A program made the translations under genes and the position numbers. Below are positions 7,001 to 18,142 of a DNA stretch of 64,000 nucleotides, in pieces. The stretch spans positions 9,166,001 to 9,230,000 of the forward strand of contig NZ_JAUSYQ010000002.1 in assembly GCF_030816965.1 (NCBI RefSeq), written 5' to 3'. This stretch comes from Streptomyces canus (lineage in GTDB: Bacteria; Actinomycetota; Actinomycetes; Streptomycetales; Streptomycetaceae). Within the stretch, counting starts at the first letter, position 1; the number at the start of each line of letters is the position of its first letter. The notes under the pieces were generated by a model, which saw nothing but the letters and a program-made list of their open reading frames with translations, was not told the DNA's origin and did no database searches.

Positions 7001-8460
7001 TCAGGCCCTTTCCGTCGGCGCACGAGCGTCTGACGGATGGGGCGACAGGCCAGTCGGCGAACGACTGGGAGCAGCGGTACCGCCGTACTGTGATCACCAG
7101 CGACACCGTGACCACCGCCTTCGTGGTGGCGGGGATCGGAGAGTTCTTCGGGGCCCGGGACGCAGCCAACTGGCATGAGAAATGGGGGATACTCGCGTTC
7201 GGCACCGAGCTGCTGGTGCTGGGAGCGTTTGCGGTGAGCCGGGCGTGGGCTCCGGCCGTGCTCGGCCAGGGGGCCGAGGAATTCCGCCGGCTGGGACGCT
7301 CGCTGTTCGCGGCGACCGTCGTGCTGGCCCTCGGCGGGATCGCCCTCACCTCGCGCAACATCAAGCTCTGGATCTTCGTTGCGATCCCCGCGATCGCGCT
7401 CGTCACCATGACCGCGCGGTATCTGCTCCGCCTCGGGCTGCACAAGCAGCGGAAGGAAGGGCAGTGTCTGAGACCGGTGCTCGCTGCCGGGAGCCCGGCC
7501 ACCGTGCGCGACCTGATCAGCCGCACCCGTAAGTTCCCGCACCTCGGATGGCGCGTGGACGGGGTGTGCACGACGGACGGTAGCGGGCTCGACGGTGACG
7601 AACTGGACGGAGTGCCGGTCCTCGGCCAGCTGACGGACGTCGCCAAGTACGTGGAGAACGACGGCTATCGTGTCGTCGCGATCACACCGGACCCGTACTG
7701 GACACCGGACCGGCTGCAGCGGCTGGCCTGGAACCTCGAGGGCAGCGATGCCGAGATGGTCGTGGCCCCGGTGCTGATGGAGGTGGCCGGCCCGCGGCTG
7801 CACGTCGACGCCGTGCTCGGGATCCCGATGCTGCGGGTCAGCATGCCGACGTTCACCGGAGGCCGCCGGGCGATCAAGGCGGTCGCCGACCGGCTGGGCG
7901 CGGCGATCCTGCTGATCCTGTTCGCGCCGCTGATGCTCTTCGTCGCACTGCTCGTGGTGACGGACAGCCGGGGCGGGGCGTTCTACCGCCAGCGCAGGGT
8001 CGGCAAGGACGGCCGCGAGTTCACCATCCTCAAGTTCCGCACCATGGTCGTAGGGGCCGACCTGGCACGTGCCGAGTTGGCCGACCGCAACGAGGGCGCG
8101 GGGCTGCTGTTCAAGATGCGCCGGGATCCGCGGGTGACCCGGGTGGGAACGGTGCTGCGCCGGTACTCGCTCGACGAACTCCCGCAGCTTTTCAACGTAC
8201 TCACCGGATCGATGTCGCTCGTCGGTCCGCGCCCTCCGCTGCCGGAGGAGTCCGCCGCGTACGGCCCGGACATCCGGCGGCGACTGCTGGTCAAGCCCGG
8301 CCTCACCGGCCTGTGGCAGATCAGCGGACGCAGCGACCTGCCGTGGGAGGAGGCCGTCCGCCTCGACCTGCGGTACGTGGAGGACTGGTCGCTCGCCCTG
8401 GACGCGGTGATCTTGTGGAAGACGCTGCGCGCGGTGCTCTACGGCCAGGGGGCCTACTGA
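6982..8460 (+). CDS. Exopolysaccharide polyprenyl glycosylphosphotransferase (initiating sugar transferase)
   Basis: A 492-residue membrane enzyme of the WcaJ/CpsE type that transfers a sugar-1-phosphate to undecaprenyl phosphate, the first step of repeat-unit assembly. The N-terminal part has about four membrane helices (residues 30-130) and a Rossmann-like CoA-binding-type domain at about 155-280. A fifth helix at about 298-325 leads into the catalytic sugar-transferase domain with GGAFYRQRRVGKDGREF, LKFRTM, the DELPQ-type segment and the LVGPRPP and KPGLTGLWQISGR motifs. The start is uncertain: GTG 6982 has a GGGGGGG run upstream, but the preceding G-rich repeats leave the frame open back to 6823, and homologous sequence begins only near WEQRYRRTVITSDT. 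It heads the long coupled polysaccharide operon. Confidence 0.88.
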   Translation: MREGGIVRPFPSAHERLTDGATGQSANDWEQRYRRTVITSDTVTTAFVVAGIGEFFGARDAANWHEKWGILAFGTELLVLGAFAVSRAWAPAVLGQGAEEFRRLGRSLFAATVVLALGGIALTSRNIKLWIFVAIPAIALVTMTARYLLRLGLHKQRKEGQCLRPVLAAGSPATVRDLISRTRKFPHLGWRVDGVCTTDGSGLDGDELDGVPVLGQLTDVAKYVENDGYRVVAITPDPYWTPDRLQRLAWNLEGSDAEMVVAPVLMEVAGPRLHVDAVLGIPMLRVSMPTFTGGRRAIKAVADRLGAAILLILFAPLMLFVALLVVTDSRGGAFYRQRRVGKDGREFTILKFRTMVVGADLARAELADRNEGAGLLFKMRRDPRVTRVGTVLRRYSLDELPQLFNVLTGSMSLVGPRPPLPEESAAYGPDIRRRLLVKPGLTGLWQISGRSDLPWEEAVRLDLRYVEDWSLALDAVILWKTLRAVLYGQGAY

Positions 8461-8533
8461 TGTGCGGGGGGCGCCGTCCGGACGGCGAGCAGAGCGCAGG
8501 CCACAAGGGCCTGCCTGGGGGGAGGAACCGGTC

Positions 8534-9839
<1,306 letters not shown>

Positions 9840-9850
<11 letters not shown>

Positions 9851-11108
9851 CGAAGTCAGAGGCGACGGCTCGGGCCGGCGCGCGCTGATCCTGGTGGAGA
9901 ACCTGTCGGTGCCGTTCGACCGACGGGTGTGGCAGGAGTGCACGACACTGCGCGACGCGGGCTGGGAGGTGCACGTCATCTGCCCGCGTGGCGAGAAGCG
10001 GGACACGGAGCCCGAGGCGTTGATCGACGGGGTGCGGATCCACCGCTACCCGTTGCGCGCCGCCACCGGAGGACCGGCCGGCTATCTGCAGGAGTACGGA
10101 ACGGCGCTCTGGCACACGGCCCGGCTCGCCCGCAAGGTCGGCCCGGTCCACGTGGTGCACGCCTGCAACCCGCCCGACCTGCTGTTCCTGTCGGCCCGTT
10201 GGCTGCGGCGGCGCGGCGCACGGTTCGTCTTCGACCAGCACGACCTGGTGCCCGAGCTGTACCTCTCCCGCTTCGACCGCGGCAAGGACCTGCTCTACCG
10301 CGCCGTGTGCGCGCTGGAACGGCGGACCTACCGGGCCGCGGACGTCGTGCTCGCCACGAACGAGAGCTACCGGGACGTCGCCGTGAGCCGCGGCGGCAAG
10401 CGGCCGGAGGACGTCTTCGTGGTGCGCAGCGCGCCCCAGATCGAGCGGTTCCAACCGGTGCCGCCCGAGCTGGAGTTGAAGCGCGGCAAGCCCCATCTGC
10501 TGTGCTACCTGGGCGTCATGGGCCCGCAGGACGGCGTCGACTACGCCCTGCGCGCCCTCGCGAAGCTGCGCGACGAGTTCGGGCGGACCGACTGGCACGC
10601 GGTGTTCGTCGGATCCGGCGACGCCTTCGACGCGATGGTGGAGCTGTCCCGGCAGCTAGGGCTCACCGATCAGGTGCAGTTCACCGGGCGCATCCCGGAC
10701 GCCGACCTGGTGCGCTACCTGTCCACCGCGGACGTGTGCCTCTCTCCCGACCCGCGCAATCCGCTCAACGACGTGTCGACCATGAACAAGGTCCTGGAGT
10801 ACATGGCGATGGGCCGGCCGATCGTCTCCTTCGACCTGAAGGAGGCGCGCGTCTCCGCCGGTGACGCCGCCGTCTACGCGTCGGCCAACGACGAGTCCCA
10901 GTTCGCCGAGCTCATCTCGGTGTTGCTGGACGATCCGGACAAGCGGGCCCGGATGGGCAAGATCGGCCAGGAGCGGATCGGCGGGCAGCTTTCCTGGAGC
11001 AACTCGCAGGCGTCGCTGCTCGCCGCCTATACCGCCGCGTGCCGGGACCGCAATGCGGTGTCGGCCAGCGGTCCGGTGCGCACAAGGAAGAAGAGGCAGC
11101 GCAGTTGA
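9840..11108 (+). CDS. Glycosyltransferase family 4
   Basis: A 422-residue GT-B fold retaining glycosyltransferase. The N-terminal half contains LSVPFDRRVWQE and VVHACNPPDLLF, a pattern of the GT4 group used in capsule assembly. The C-terminal nucleotide-sugar half contains LCYLGVMGPQDGVDYAL and the E-x7-E-like region with NKVLEYMAMGRPIVSFD. It probably acts in the cytoplasm on lipid-linked intermediates. The TTG start at 9840 overlaps the dehydrogenase gene by 11 bases, and no better start exists downstream before the conserved ALILVENLSVPF. The 3' end overlaps the next start by four bases. Confidence 0.87.
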
Positions 11109-12475
11109 ACGAAGACACCATCCGCCTCGTCACGATCGGGCGGATACTCCGGCGGCGGTGGCGGCTTCTGGCCGTCCTCGCCGTGGTGGGCGCACTGTTC
11201 GGTTACGGCACCTCGGTGCTGGTGTTCCCGCCGCGATACACCGCGTCGGCACCGGTACTGCTGCCAGGGGTGTGGGAGGAACGAGAGCTGCTCACCCAGG
11301 TCGACATCGCCACCAGCCTGACCGTGGTCGACCGTGCGGCCGACGCTCTGCACTGGTCCGACGTCAGCCGCTCCGAGCTGCGGGACCGCGTGAGCGCCAC
11401 GGCCGGCGACGGGAACATCATCACGATCGCGGGTACGGCCGACACCCCGGAGCGCGCGCAGCGGCTCGCCGACGGGGTGGCCCAGCAGTTCGTGCAGTTC
11501 GCCGCGGAGGTCGCGGGCAGCGGCGCAGACGCCTCAGCGGTCACGCGGACCGAGGCGCTGCGCAAGCAGGTGGCGGAGACCAACCGGCGCATCTCCGAAC
11601 TGGCCAAGGCGGCCGATCCGGGACAGACCGTGGAGAGCGTTCAGTCCCGCACGGCGCTCGAGAACCTGCGCACCTCGCTGGAGGCGGCCATGAAGAAGCT
11701 GCAAGAGGCCGACCCGTCGACCGACAAGTCAGGCATGGTCGTCATGGGGCAGGCCGCCCGTCCCACCGGTGAGGCGCCGCCGACGAGGATTCAGCTCATC
11801 GTGGGCGGGGCGCTGGTCTTCTTCCTGCTCGCGGTCGTCGGCCATCTCGTCGCCGCCCGGATGAACCGCCGACTGCGTACCGAACCCGAGATCGCCGCGG
11901 CACTGGGCTCGACGCCGCTGGGCGTCGTGGACGTGCCCGGTGAATGGCCCGCGCTCGGGCCGGACGGCGTGGGCCGGCGAGCCCGGATCCGCCGGTTCCT
12001 CGGCGCCGACACCCCGTGGAACGTACCGGCCCTGCAGAAGTCCGGCGACGAGGCCGGCAGACGGCTCCGTTACCGGCGGGTGTGCGTCCGCCTCCGGGAG
12101 CAGCTGCCGGCTCCCCGGCGGCTGCTGGTCGTCGTACCGGACGGCGACGAGATCGCCCGCCGGGCCGCGGGGCAGCTCCTTGCCGAGGCCAAGAACGATC
12201 CGCTGCTGCGGGTGGTGGAGGTGTCGGTGGACCGGCCGATCGTGCCGGACCGAGGGACGGAGAACGGTGCCGTGGTGGTCCTCAGCGCGAACAGCTGGAC
12301 CGCGGAGGAGCTCGCCGGCATCGCCGAGGCGTGCGCGGACGGTCGGCACGAGGTCGTCGGCGTCGTCGTCGCAGGCCCGGTCCAGGCCCGCCCTACGCGT
12401 TCTGCCGCCGACCTGCCGGACGACGCCACTCTGACGTTCGCGGTCCCCGGCCGCGCGACGGGAGGTCGGGCGTGA
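11105..12475 (+). CDS. Wzz-type chain-length protein with degenerate kinase-like tail
   Basis: A 456-residue membrane protein. Membrane helix 1 lies at about residues 18-40 after a basic IGRILRRRWRLL stretch, and a periplasmic-side coiled-coil region covers about 90-215. Membrane helix 2 (about 235-255) is preceded by ARPTGEAPPTRIQ, the proline-containing motif expected in Wzz proteins. The remaining 190 residues resemble a BY-kinase domain in layout (LLVVVPDGDEIARR, then GAVVVLSANSWTAEEL and VVGVVVAG), but there is no Walker A GxxGKS/T, so kinase activity is unlikely. It probably controls chain length or export of the polymer. It starts at TTG 11105 in a TTGA overlap with the upstream stop. 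Confidence 0.75.
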   Translation: MNEDTIRLVTIGRILRRRWRLLAVLAVVGALFGYGTSVLVFPPRYTASAPVLLPGVWEERELLTQVDIATSLTVVDRAADALHWSDVSRSELRDRVSATAGDGNIITIAGTADTPERAQRLADGVAQQFVQFAAEVAGSGADASAVTRTEALRKQVAETNRRISELAKAADPGQTVESVQSRTALENLRTSLEAAMKKLQEADPSTDKSGMVVMGQAARPTGEAPPTRIQLIVGGALVFFLLAVVGHLVAARMNRRLRTEPEIAAALGSTPLGVVDVPGEWPALGPDGVGRRARIRRFLGADTPWNVPALQKSGDEAGRRLRYRRVCVRLREQLPAPRRLLVVVPDGDEIARRAAGQLLAEAKNDPLLRVVEVSVDRPIVPDRGTENGAVVVLSANSWTAEELAGIAEACADGRHEVVGVVVAGPVQARPTRSAADLPDDATLTFAVPGRATGGRA

Positions 12476-13992
12476 CGACGAACACGACTTCACCCGAGTC
12501 GGCCGCCAGCCCGCTCCTGGACCTTCAGGCGCTGGTGGTGGCGGTGCGCAGGCGCCGCCGCCTGTGGTGCGCCATGGCGGTCCTGGGCTTCCTGGCCGGC
12601 GCGGCAGTGGCGGTCCTGATGCCGCCGCCGCCGAGCGCGACGACCAAGGTCCTGGTCGCCCACGCGGAGGACCAGCCGAACGACACCGGAACGCTGATGC
12701 GCACCGATGTCGCGCTGCTGCAGACCACGCGCATCGCCGACGCGGCCCTGAAGTCCCTCAAGTCCCCGGAAAAACCTGAGGACTTCATGAAGGACTACCG
12801 GGGCACCGGCCTGACCAACAACCTGCTGCAGATCGAGGTGAGCGGCGACAACGACGCGCAGGCGGTGGCCCGGGCCAAGGCGCTGGCCGACGTGTTCGTC
12901 GCGGACCACGTGCAGCGAATGAAGGCAACCGCGCAGGCCGAGTCCAAGGCCCTGCTCGACCAGCGAGACCGCACGCGCGACGAGCTCGCCACGGTCAACA
13001 AGGAGATCAACGACCGCGCCACGGCAGGCGAGACGACGGGGGCGGCGGGCATCGAGTCGCTCTACGCCCGCCGCGCCGAACTCAACTCGCGGATCGCCGA
13101 CTTCGACCAGCGCGCCGCCGAGGCCCGCACCGGCACGCCCGCGGTCGTCGCCGGCACGCAGATCGTGGACGCCCCGAGCGCGGTACGGCACTCCCTGCCC
13201 AAGGCCGCTGCCACCGACGCCGTGGTCGGACTCGTCCTCGGGCTCTTCCTCGGACTCGCGCTGGCCGCGGTCGGCGTGGTGGTCGGGGACCGCCCCGTAC
13301 TGCGCCGGGACATCGCGGCCAACCTGGGTGCCTCGGTCATCTCGGAGCTGCCCCGCCGGTCGGGCAGGCCGTGGCAGCGCCGAAGGACCCGGCTGGCACG
13401 CGAACGGCTCACCGCGTCCCTGGCCCGCACCGCGCGCGGATCCGCGGAACCGTTGTCGCTGCTGGAACTGGGCTGTGCGCGCAGCACGAGCGCGATCGCC
13501 CTGAACGTCGCCAGGGCACTGGCGGCCGACGGGCCCGTGGTCGTCGTCGACGGTCTACCGGGCTCGGAGCTCTCCGGCCGCCGCCCGAAGCCGGGGGACC
13601 CCACCGTGGTCAGCGGCCAACAGGCCACGACAGTGCCGGACCACGGGCGCCTGCTCGGCGTCGGCTCGGTGGCACCCGGCACCGCGTGGACCGACCTCCA
13701 GTACCTCGGTACCCAGACCGTGCTCGTCGTGCGTGCCGGGCACGGCAGCGCCGCATGGCTGCACACCGTGGCGCGGCAACTCGCGGACCAGCGCATCGCG
13801 GTGGTCGGTGTGGTGCTGATCGACCCCGATCCGCGGGACCGGACCGACGGCACGCTCTGGGACGGGCTGCACATCGCGCTGCGGGGGCGCAGCGAGCGGA
13901 CGGCCCGGCAGAACGGGACCGGCCAGGTGAAGACGGACCGACAGCCGATGTGGGCCGCACGAGTCCCGGACAGCGACCAGGAGGTGCGGTAG
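12472..13992 (+). CDS. Second Wzz-type chain-length protein with pseudokinase tail
   Basis: A 506-residue protein built like its neighbour. Basic RRRRRLW precedes membrane helix 1 (about 34-54), and a coiled-coil region covers about 130-225. A proline-rich run then leads to helix 2 (about 245-270), and a cytoplasmic tail of about 230 residues follows. In the tail, LLELGCARSTSAIALNVARALA aligns with the BY-kinase P-loop helix, but GxxxGK(S/T) has become GCARSTS. VVVVDG matches the Walker A' aspartate position, and QTVLVVRAGHG with VVGVVLID match the later strands. No tyrosine cluster is seen at the C-terminus. The two copies are diverged, so this is more than a recent duplication. GTG 12472 overlaps the upstream stop as GTGA. 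Confidence 0.75.
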   Translation: MTTNTTSPESAASPLLDLQALVVAVRRRRRLWCAMAVLGFLAGAAVAVLMPPPPSATTKVLVAHAEDQPNDTGTLMRTDVALLQTTRIADAALKSLKSPEKPEDFMKDYRGTGLTNNLLQIEVSGDNDAQAVARAKALADVFVADHVQRMKATAQAESKALLDQRDRTRDELATVNKEINDRATAGETTGAAGIESLYARRAELNSRIADFDQRAAEARTGTPAVVAGTQIVDAPSAVRHSLPKAAATDAVVGLVLGLFLGLALAAVGVVVGDRPVLRRDIAANLGASVISELPRRSGRPWQRRRTRLARERLTASLARTARGSAEPLSLLELGCARSTSAIALNVARALAADGPVVVVDGLPGSELSGRRPKPGDPTVVSGQQATTVPDHGRLLGVGSVAPGTAWTDLQYLGTQTVLVVRAGHGSAAWLHTVARQLADQRIAVVGVVLIDPDPRDRTDGTLWDGLHIALRGRSERTARQNGTGQVKTDRQPMWAARVPDSDQEVR

Positions 13993-13995
13993 GAC

Positions 13996-15930
13996 ATGTG
14001 TGGCATCGCAGGGACTTACCGATGGCCGGACGGCAAGATGGTGACCGACCGGCTCACCGACACCCTCGCCCACCGCGGCCCGGACGGGGCGGGCCGGTAC
14101 GGCCACCCCGTCGGTGACGGCGAGGTGCAGCTCGGACACCGCCGGCTGTCCATCATCGACCTGTCCGAGACCGGCGCCCAGCCGATGGTCTCCGACGGCC
14201 TCGCCCTGACGTACAACGGCGAGCTGTACAACGCGCCCGAGCTGCGTGCCGAACTGACAGCCGCCGGGGTGCGCTTCCGCGGTACCTCCGACACAGAGGT
14301 GCTGCTCGAGGCCTGGCGACGCTGGGGCACGGACTGCCTGCCCCGGCTGCGCGGCATGTTCGCGTTCGGCATCTTCGACGAGCGCACCGGCGAACTGGTG
14401 CTGGTCCGCGATCAGTTGGGCATCAAGCCGCTGTTCCTGCTCAGGCGCGGCGAGGGCCTGATGTTCGCCTCCGAGCTCAAGGCGCTCGCCGGCGCGACCG
14501 GTGGATCGCTGGAGGTGGACCACGCGGCGCTGGTGGCCTCGCTCCTCTACTACTGGGTGCCGGACTCACGGTGCGCCTTCCGCGAAGCGGAGAAGCTGCC
14601 GCCGGGGAGCTGGCTGCGGTGCCGACCCGACGGCCGGGTGGAGCGCGGCCGGTTCTGGAACCTGAAGGACGTCGCCGCCGAGGGCCAGGAACGGGCCAGG
14701 GCCGGTGAACGGCCGGACCTGGCCGCCATCGTCGAGGAGTCGACCCGGCAGCACCTGCTCTCCGACGTCCCCGTGGCCACCTTCCTGTCCGGCGGCCTCG
14801 ACTCGAGCTGGCTGACCGCCCTCGCGGCCCGCCACCAGCCGGGGATCTCCGCCTACACGATCGGGTTCCGCGCCGAGGACGCCAGGTTCGAGGCGATGCC
14901 CGACGACCTGCGCTACGCCCGGCAGGTGGCCGAGCAGTTCGGCGTAGACCTCCACGAGATCGAGATCGCCCCGAACGTGCTCGACCTGCTGCCGCAGATG
15001 ACGTACCACCTGGACGAGCCGATCGGCGACCCCGCGGCGATCAACACCTTCCTGATCTGCCAGGCCGCCCGGGAGGCCGGGGTCAAGGTGATGCTCTCGG
15101 GGATGGGCGCCGACGAGCTGTTCGCCGGATACCGCAAGCACCTGGCCAACCTCCTTGCCCTGCGATACCAGCGCGTCCCGCGGCCACTGCGGCGCGGGGT
15201 GTCCGCGGCCGTGGACCGGCTGCCGGTCGCCACGTCCCGCCGGGGCCTGAGGTCGGTGCGCTTCGCGAAGCGGTTCCTGTCCTTCGCCGATCTGCCGGAG
15301 GAGACCGCGTTCCGACGCAGCTACACCATGTACGACCAGGACGAGCTGCTCGCCCTGGTCGATCCGGACCTGGCCGGGACGGTCGACGACGTACTGACCG
15401 AACACGCGGACATCTACCAGGACAACGAGCTCGACGACTTCGTCAACCGCATGTGCCTGGGCGACGCCCGGATGTTCCTGCCGGGCCTGAACCTGGCCTA
15501 CACGGACCGGTCGAGCATGGCCGCGTCGACCGAGGTGCGGGTGCCGTACGTGGACGTCGAGGTGGTCAAGGCGGCGTTCGCCGTGCCCGGCGACCGCAAG
15601 ATCGTCGGACGGCAGGGCAAGGCCGTCCTCAAGGAGGCGGCCACCTCGATTCTGCCCCGGGAGATCGTGTACCGGCCCAAGGGCCTGTTCAGCGCCCCGT
15701 TGCGGGCCTGGATGAGCCGGGACCTGGCACCACTGGTGCGCGAGGTGGTCAACGACGGCGAGCTCGTGCGTTCCGGGTTCCTGCGCCGTGACGCGCTGAA
15801 CCGGATGGTCGCCGAGGACGCCGCCGGGCAGCAGGACTTCTCCAAGCATCTGTGGCATGTGCTGACCCTCGAGTACTGGTACCGCGACGCGACCTCCGGG
15901 TCCGGCCAGAGCACTCGGCAAACGGCTTAG
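13996..15930 (+). CDS. asnB: Asparagine synthase-type glutamine amidotransferase
   Basis: A 644-residue class II amidotransferase. Cys2 of MCGIAGTY is the glutaminase nucleophile; HRGPDGAG, the NGE motif (LTYNGELYN) and the GTSDTE motif complete that domain. The synthetase domain starts near residue 240 and has the PP-loop SGGLDSSW (265-272) and the conserved MLSGMGADELFAGY. All key residues are present. Inside a polysaccharide operon such enzymes commonly amidate uronic acids to uronamides rather than make asparagine, and the operon supplies a nucleotide-sugar dehydrogenase. That role is inference. It starts 4 bases after the upstream gene, with AGGAGGTGCGG just before the ATG. Confidence 0.88.
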   Translation: MCGIAGTYRWPDGKMVTDRLTDTLAHRGPDGAGRYGHPVGDGEVQLGHRRLSIIDLSETGAQPMVSDGLALTYNGELYNAPELRAELTAAGVRFRGTSDTEVLLEAWRRWGTDCLPRLRGMFAFGIFDERTGELVLVRDQLGIKPLFLLRRGEGLMFASELKALAGATGGSLEVDHAALVASLLYYWVPDSRCAFREAEKLPPGSWLRCRPDGRVERGRFWNLKDVAAEGQERARAGERPDLAAIVEESTRQHLLSDVPVATFLSGGLDSSWLTALAARHQPGISAYTIGFRAEDARFEAMPDDLRYARQVAEQFGVDLHEIEIAPNVLDLLPQMTYHLDEPIGDPAAINTFLICQAAREAGVKVMLSGMGADELFAGYRKHLANLLALRYQRVPRPLRRGVSAAVDRLPVATSRRGLRSVRFAKRFLSFADLPEETAFRRSYTMYDQDELLALVDPDLAGTVDDVLTEHADIYQDNELDDFVNRMCLGDARMFLPGLNLAYTDRSSMAASTEVRVPYVDVEVVKAAFAVPGDRKIVGRQGKAVLKEAATSILPREIVYRPKGLFSAPLRAWMSRDLAPLVREVVNDGELVRSGFLRRDALNRMVAEDAAGQQDFSKHLWHVLTLEYWYRDATSGSGQSTRQTA

Positions 15931-15946
15931 GAATCAGGGGACTTCG

Positions 15947-18142
15947 GTGAAACAGGTCGTACAGAACTACAAGAGCGGCGAGCTGGCGGTGCTCGACGTG
16001 CCGGTGCCGGGGTGCAAGCCGGGCGGTGTGCTGGTCCGCACCGCCTACTCGCTGATCTCCACCGGCACCGAGCTCATGAAGGTGTCCGAGGCCGGCATGT
16101 CGATGCTGGGCAAGGCCCGCTCCCGCCCCGACCAGGTGGCCAAGGTCATGCAGAGCGTGGCCACCAACGGGGTGCCCGCCACGTACCGCAAGGTGATGGG
16201 CAAGCTGGACTCCTACACGCCGCTGGGCTACTCGCTGTGCGGGGTGGTCGAGCAGGTCGGCGCCGGGATCGACGACGTGAAGGTCGGCGACCTCGTGGCC
16301 TGCGCCGGCAACGAGCACGCGCTGCACGCCGAGCTGAACTGGGTGCCGAAGAACCTCTACGCCCCGGTGCCGGACGGCCTCGCGCCGCAGCACGCCTCCT
16401 TCGGCACCGTCGGGTCGATCGCGATGCAGGGCGTCCGCCAGGGCGAGCCGCAGCTCGGCGAAGTGGCACTCGTCATCGGCCTCGGGCTGATCGGCCAGCT
16501 GGTGGTGCAGCTCCTGGCCGCCTCGGGAGTCCGCGTCGTCGGCGCCGACCCCGACCCGGTGCGCTGCGAGCTCGCCGAGCGCCTGGGTGCCGCGGCCTGC
16601 GGCGACCCCGCCTCCGCCGCCGTGGAGAACGCCGTCGCCGAACTCACCGACGGACACGGCGTGGACCAGGTGTACCTGGCCGCCGGCGGCGGCAGCAACC
16701 AGCCCGTCGAGCTGGCCGCCAAGCTGGCCCGGGACCGCGGCCGGGTCGTCGACATCGGCAAGTGCCGCCTGGACCTGCCGTGGAACGCGTACTACGAGAA
16801 GGAACTCGACGTCCGCTTCTCCCGCAGTTACGGCCCCGGCCGCTACGACCCGTCGTACGAGCTGGAGGGGCGCGACTACCCGATCGGCCACGTGCGCTGG
16901 ACCGAGCGCCGCAACCTGGCCTGCTTCCTCGACCTCGCCGCCCGCGGCAAGGTCGACGTGGAGCCCCTGATCTCCCATGTCGCCGACTTCGACGACGCCG
17001 TCGAGACCTACCAGCGCCTGAAGGACGGCGAGCTCAAGGCCATCACCGCGCTGTTCCGGTACCCCGAACAGGCGGGGGAAGCGGAGGAAGCGAAGGCCCC
17101 GGTGGTCGCCGTGCCCGCGGTGAATGTGAAGCCGAGTCCGGCCCGGGCTGCCAGTTCACCGGTGCGTCTCGCGTTCGTCGGCGCCGGAAACTACGCGACG
17201 TCGATGCTGCTGCCGCACCTGGCACAGCGCGAGGGCGTCGAGCTGTCGACCGTCGTCACCACGACGGCGCTGTCCGGAGCCAACGCGCAGCGGAAGTTCG
17301 GCTTCGCCAAGGCGACCACCGACCTCGACGCCGTGCTCGGCGACAAGTCCATCGACGCGGTGTTCGTGGTCACCCGGCACAGCTCGCACGCCGAACTGAC
17401 CCGGCAGGCCCTCCTGGCCGGCAAGACCGTGTTCGTGGAGAAGCCCCTGGCCCTCACCGAGGACGAACTGGCCGGCGTGCTCGCGGCGGTGGAGGAGTCC
17501 GGCAACGACCGGCTCCAGGTGGGCTTCAACCGCCGGTTCGCGCCGCTGCTGCAGGAGGCCAGGACGCGGTTCGGCGCCCGGACCGGTCCGGCGAACCTCC
17601 GCTACCTGGTCAACGCGGGCCGCCTCACGCACGGCAGCTGGTACCTCCAGCAGGGCACCGAGGGCTCGCGGTTCGCCGGCGAGGGCGGACACTTCATCGA
17701 CACGGCGAGCTGGCTGCTCGACGCGGACCCGGTCTCGGTGTACGCGACCGCCACGTCCGGCAACGAGGACCTGCAGGTCGTGCTGCGCTACCCGGACGGT
17801 TCCACCGCCACCATCAGTTACGTCACCACTGGCCCGTCCGGCTTCCCCAAGGAGACGCTGGACCTGGTCGCGGACGGCCGCGCGCTGCGACTCGACGACT
17901 TCGTGCGAGCGTCGCTGTATTTGGACGGCAGGGCCGGCCGTAAGAAGTGGGTCAGTTCGCGGCTGCCCAAGGCCCGGGACAAGGGCCAGAACGCCGAACT
18001 CGCCGCGTTCATCAAGGCAGTTCGGGCCGGCGGTCCGATGCCGGTGCCGCTGGAGTCGCTGGTCGCCACCACGGCGGCCACCCTCGCCGTGCAGGCCGGC
18101 CTGGCCGGTGGCGTGCCGGTGACGTTGGCGAGGTCCCGATGA
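15947..18142 (+). CDS. Bi-domain oxidoreductase: zinc-type dehydrogenase fused to Gfo/Idh/MocA
   Basis: A 731-residue fusion. Residues about 1-370 are a medium-chain dehydrogenase/reductase with the nucleotide site VIGLGLIGQLVVQLL and a GVVEQVGAGIDDVKVGDLV segment. A low-complexity linker (about 370-402, EAEEAKAPVVAVPA) leads to a Gfo/Idh/MocA domain with LAFVGAGNYATSMLLPHL, the EKPLAL motif (about 498) and VGFNRRFAP. Such two-domain proteins are repeatedly found next to heparinase-like lyases and AsnB homologues in surface-polysaccharide loci, which is exactly the order here. The reaction is unknown; redox epimerisation or dehydration of a nucleotide sugar is plausible. GTG 15947 has CAGGGGA upstream. 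The 3' end overlaps the next ATG by four bases. Confidence 0.85.
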   Translation: MKQVVQNYKSGELAVLDVPVPGCKPGGVLVRTAYSLISTGTELMKVSEAGMSMLGKARSRPDQVAKVMQSVATNGVPATYRKVMGKLDSYTPLGYSLCGVVEQVGAGIDDVKVGDLVACAGNEHALHAELNWVPKNLYAPVPDGLAPQHASFGTVGSIAMQGVRQGEPQLGEVALVIGLGLIGQLVVQLLAASGVRVVGADPDPVRCELAERLGAAACGDPASAAVENAVAELTDGHGVDQVYLAAGGGSNQPVELAAKLARDRGRVVDIGKCRLDLPWNAYYEKELDVRFSRSYGPGRYDPSYELEGRDYPIGHVRWTERRNLACFLDLAARGKVDVEPLISHVADFDDAVETYQRLKDGELKAITALFRYPEQAGEAEEAKAPVVAVPAVNVKPSPARAASSPVRLAFVGAGNYATSMLLPHLAQREGVELSTVVTTTALSGANAQRKFGFAKATTDLDAVLGDKSIDAVFVVTRHSSHAELTRQALLAGKTVFVEKPLALTEDELAGVLAAVEESGNDRLQVGFNRRFAPLLQEARTRFGARTGPANLRYLVNAGRLTHGSWYLQQGTEGSRFAGEGGHFIDTASWLLDADPVSVYATATSGNEDLQVVLRYPDGSTATISYVTTGPSGFPKETLDLVADGRALRLDDFVRASLYLDGRAGRKKWVSSRLPKARDKGQNAELAAFIKAVRAGGPMPVPLESLVATTAATLAVQAGLAGGVPVTLARSR

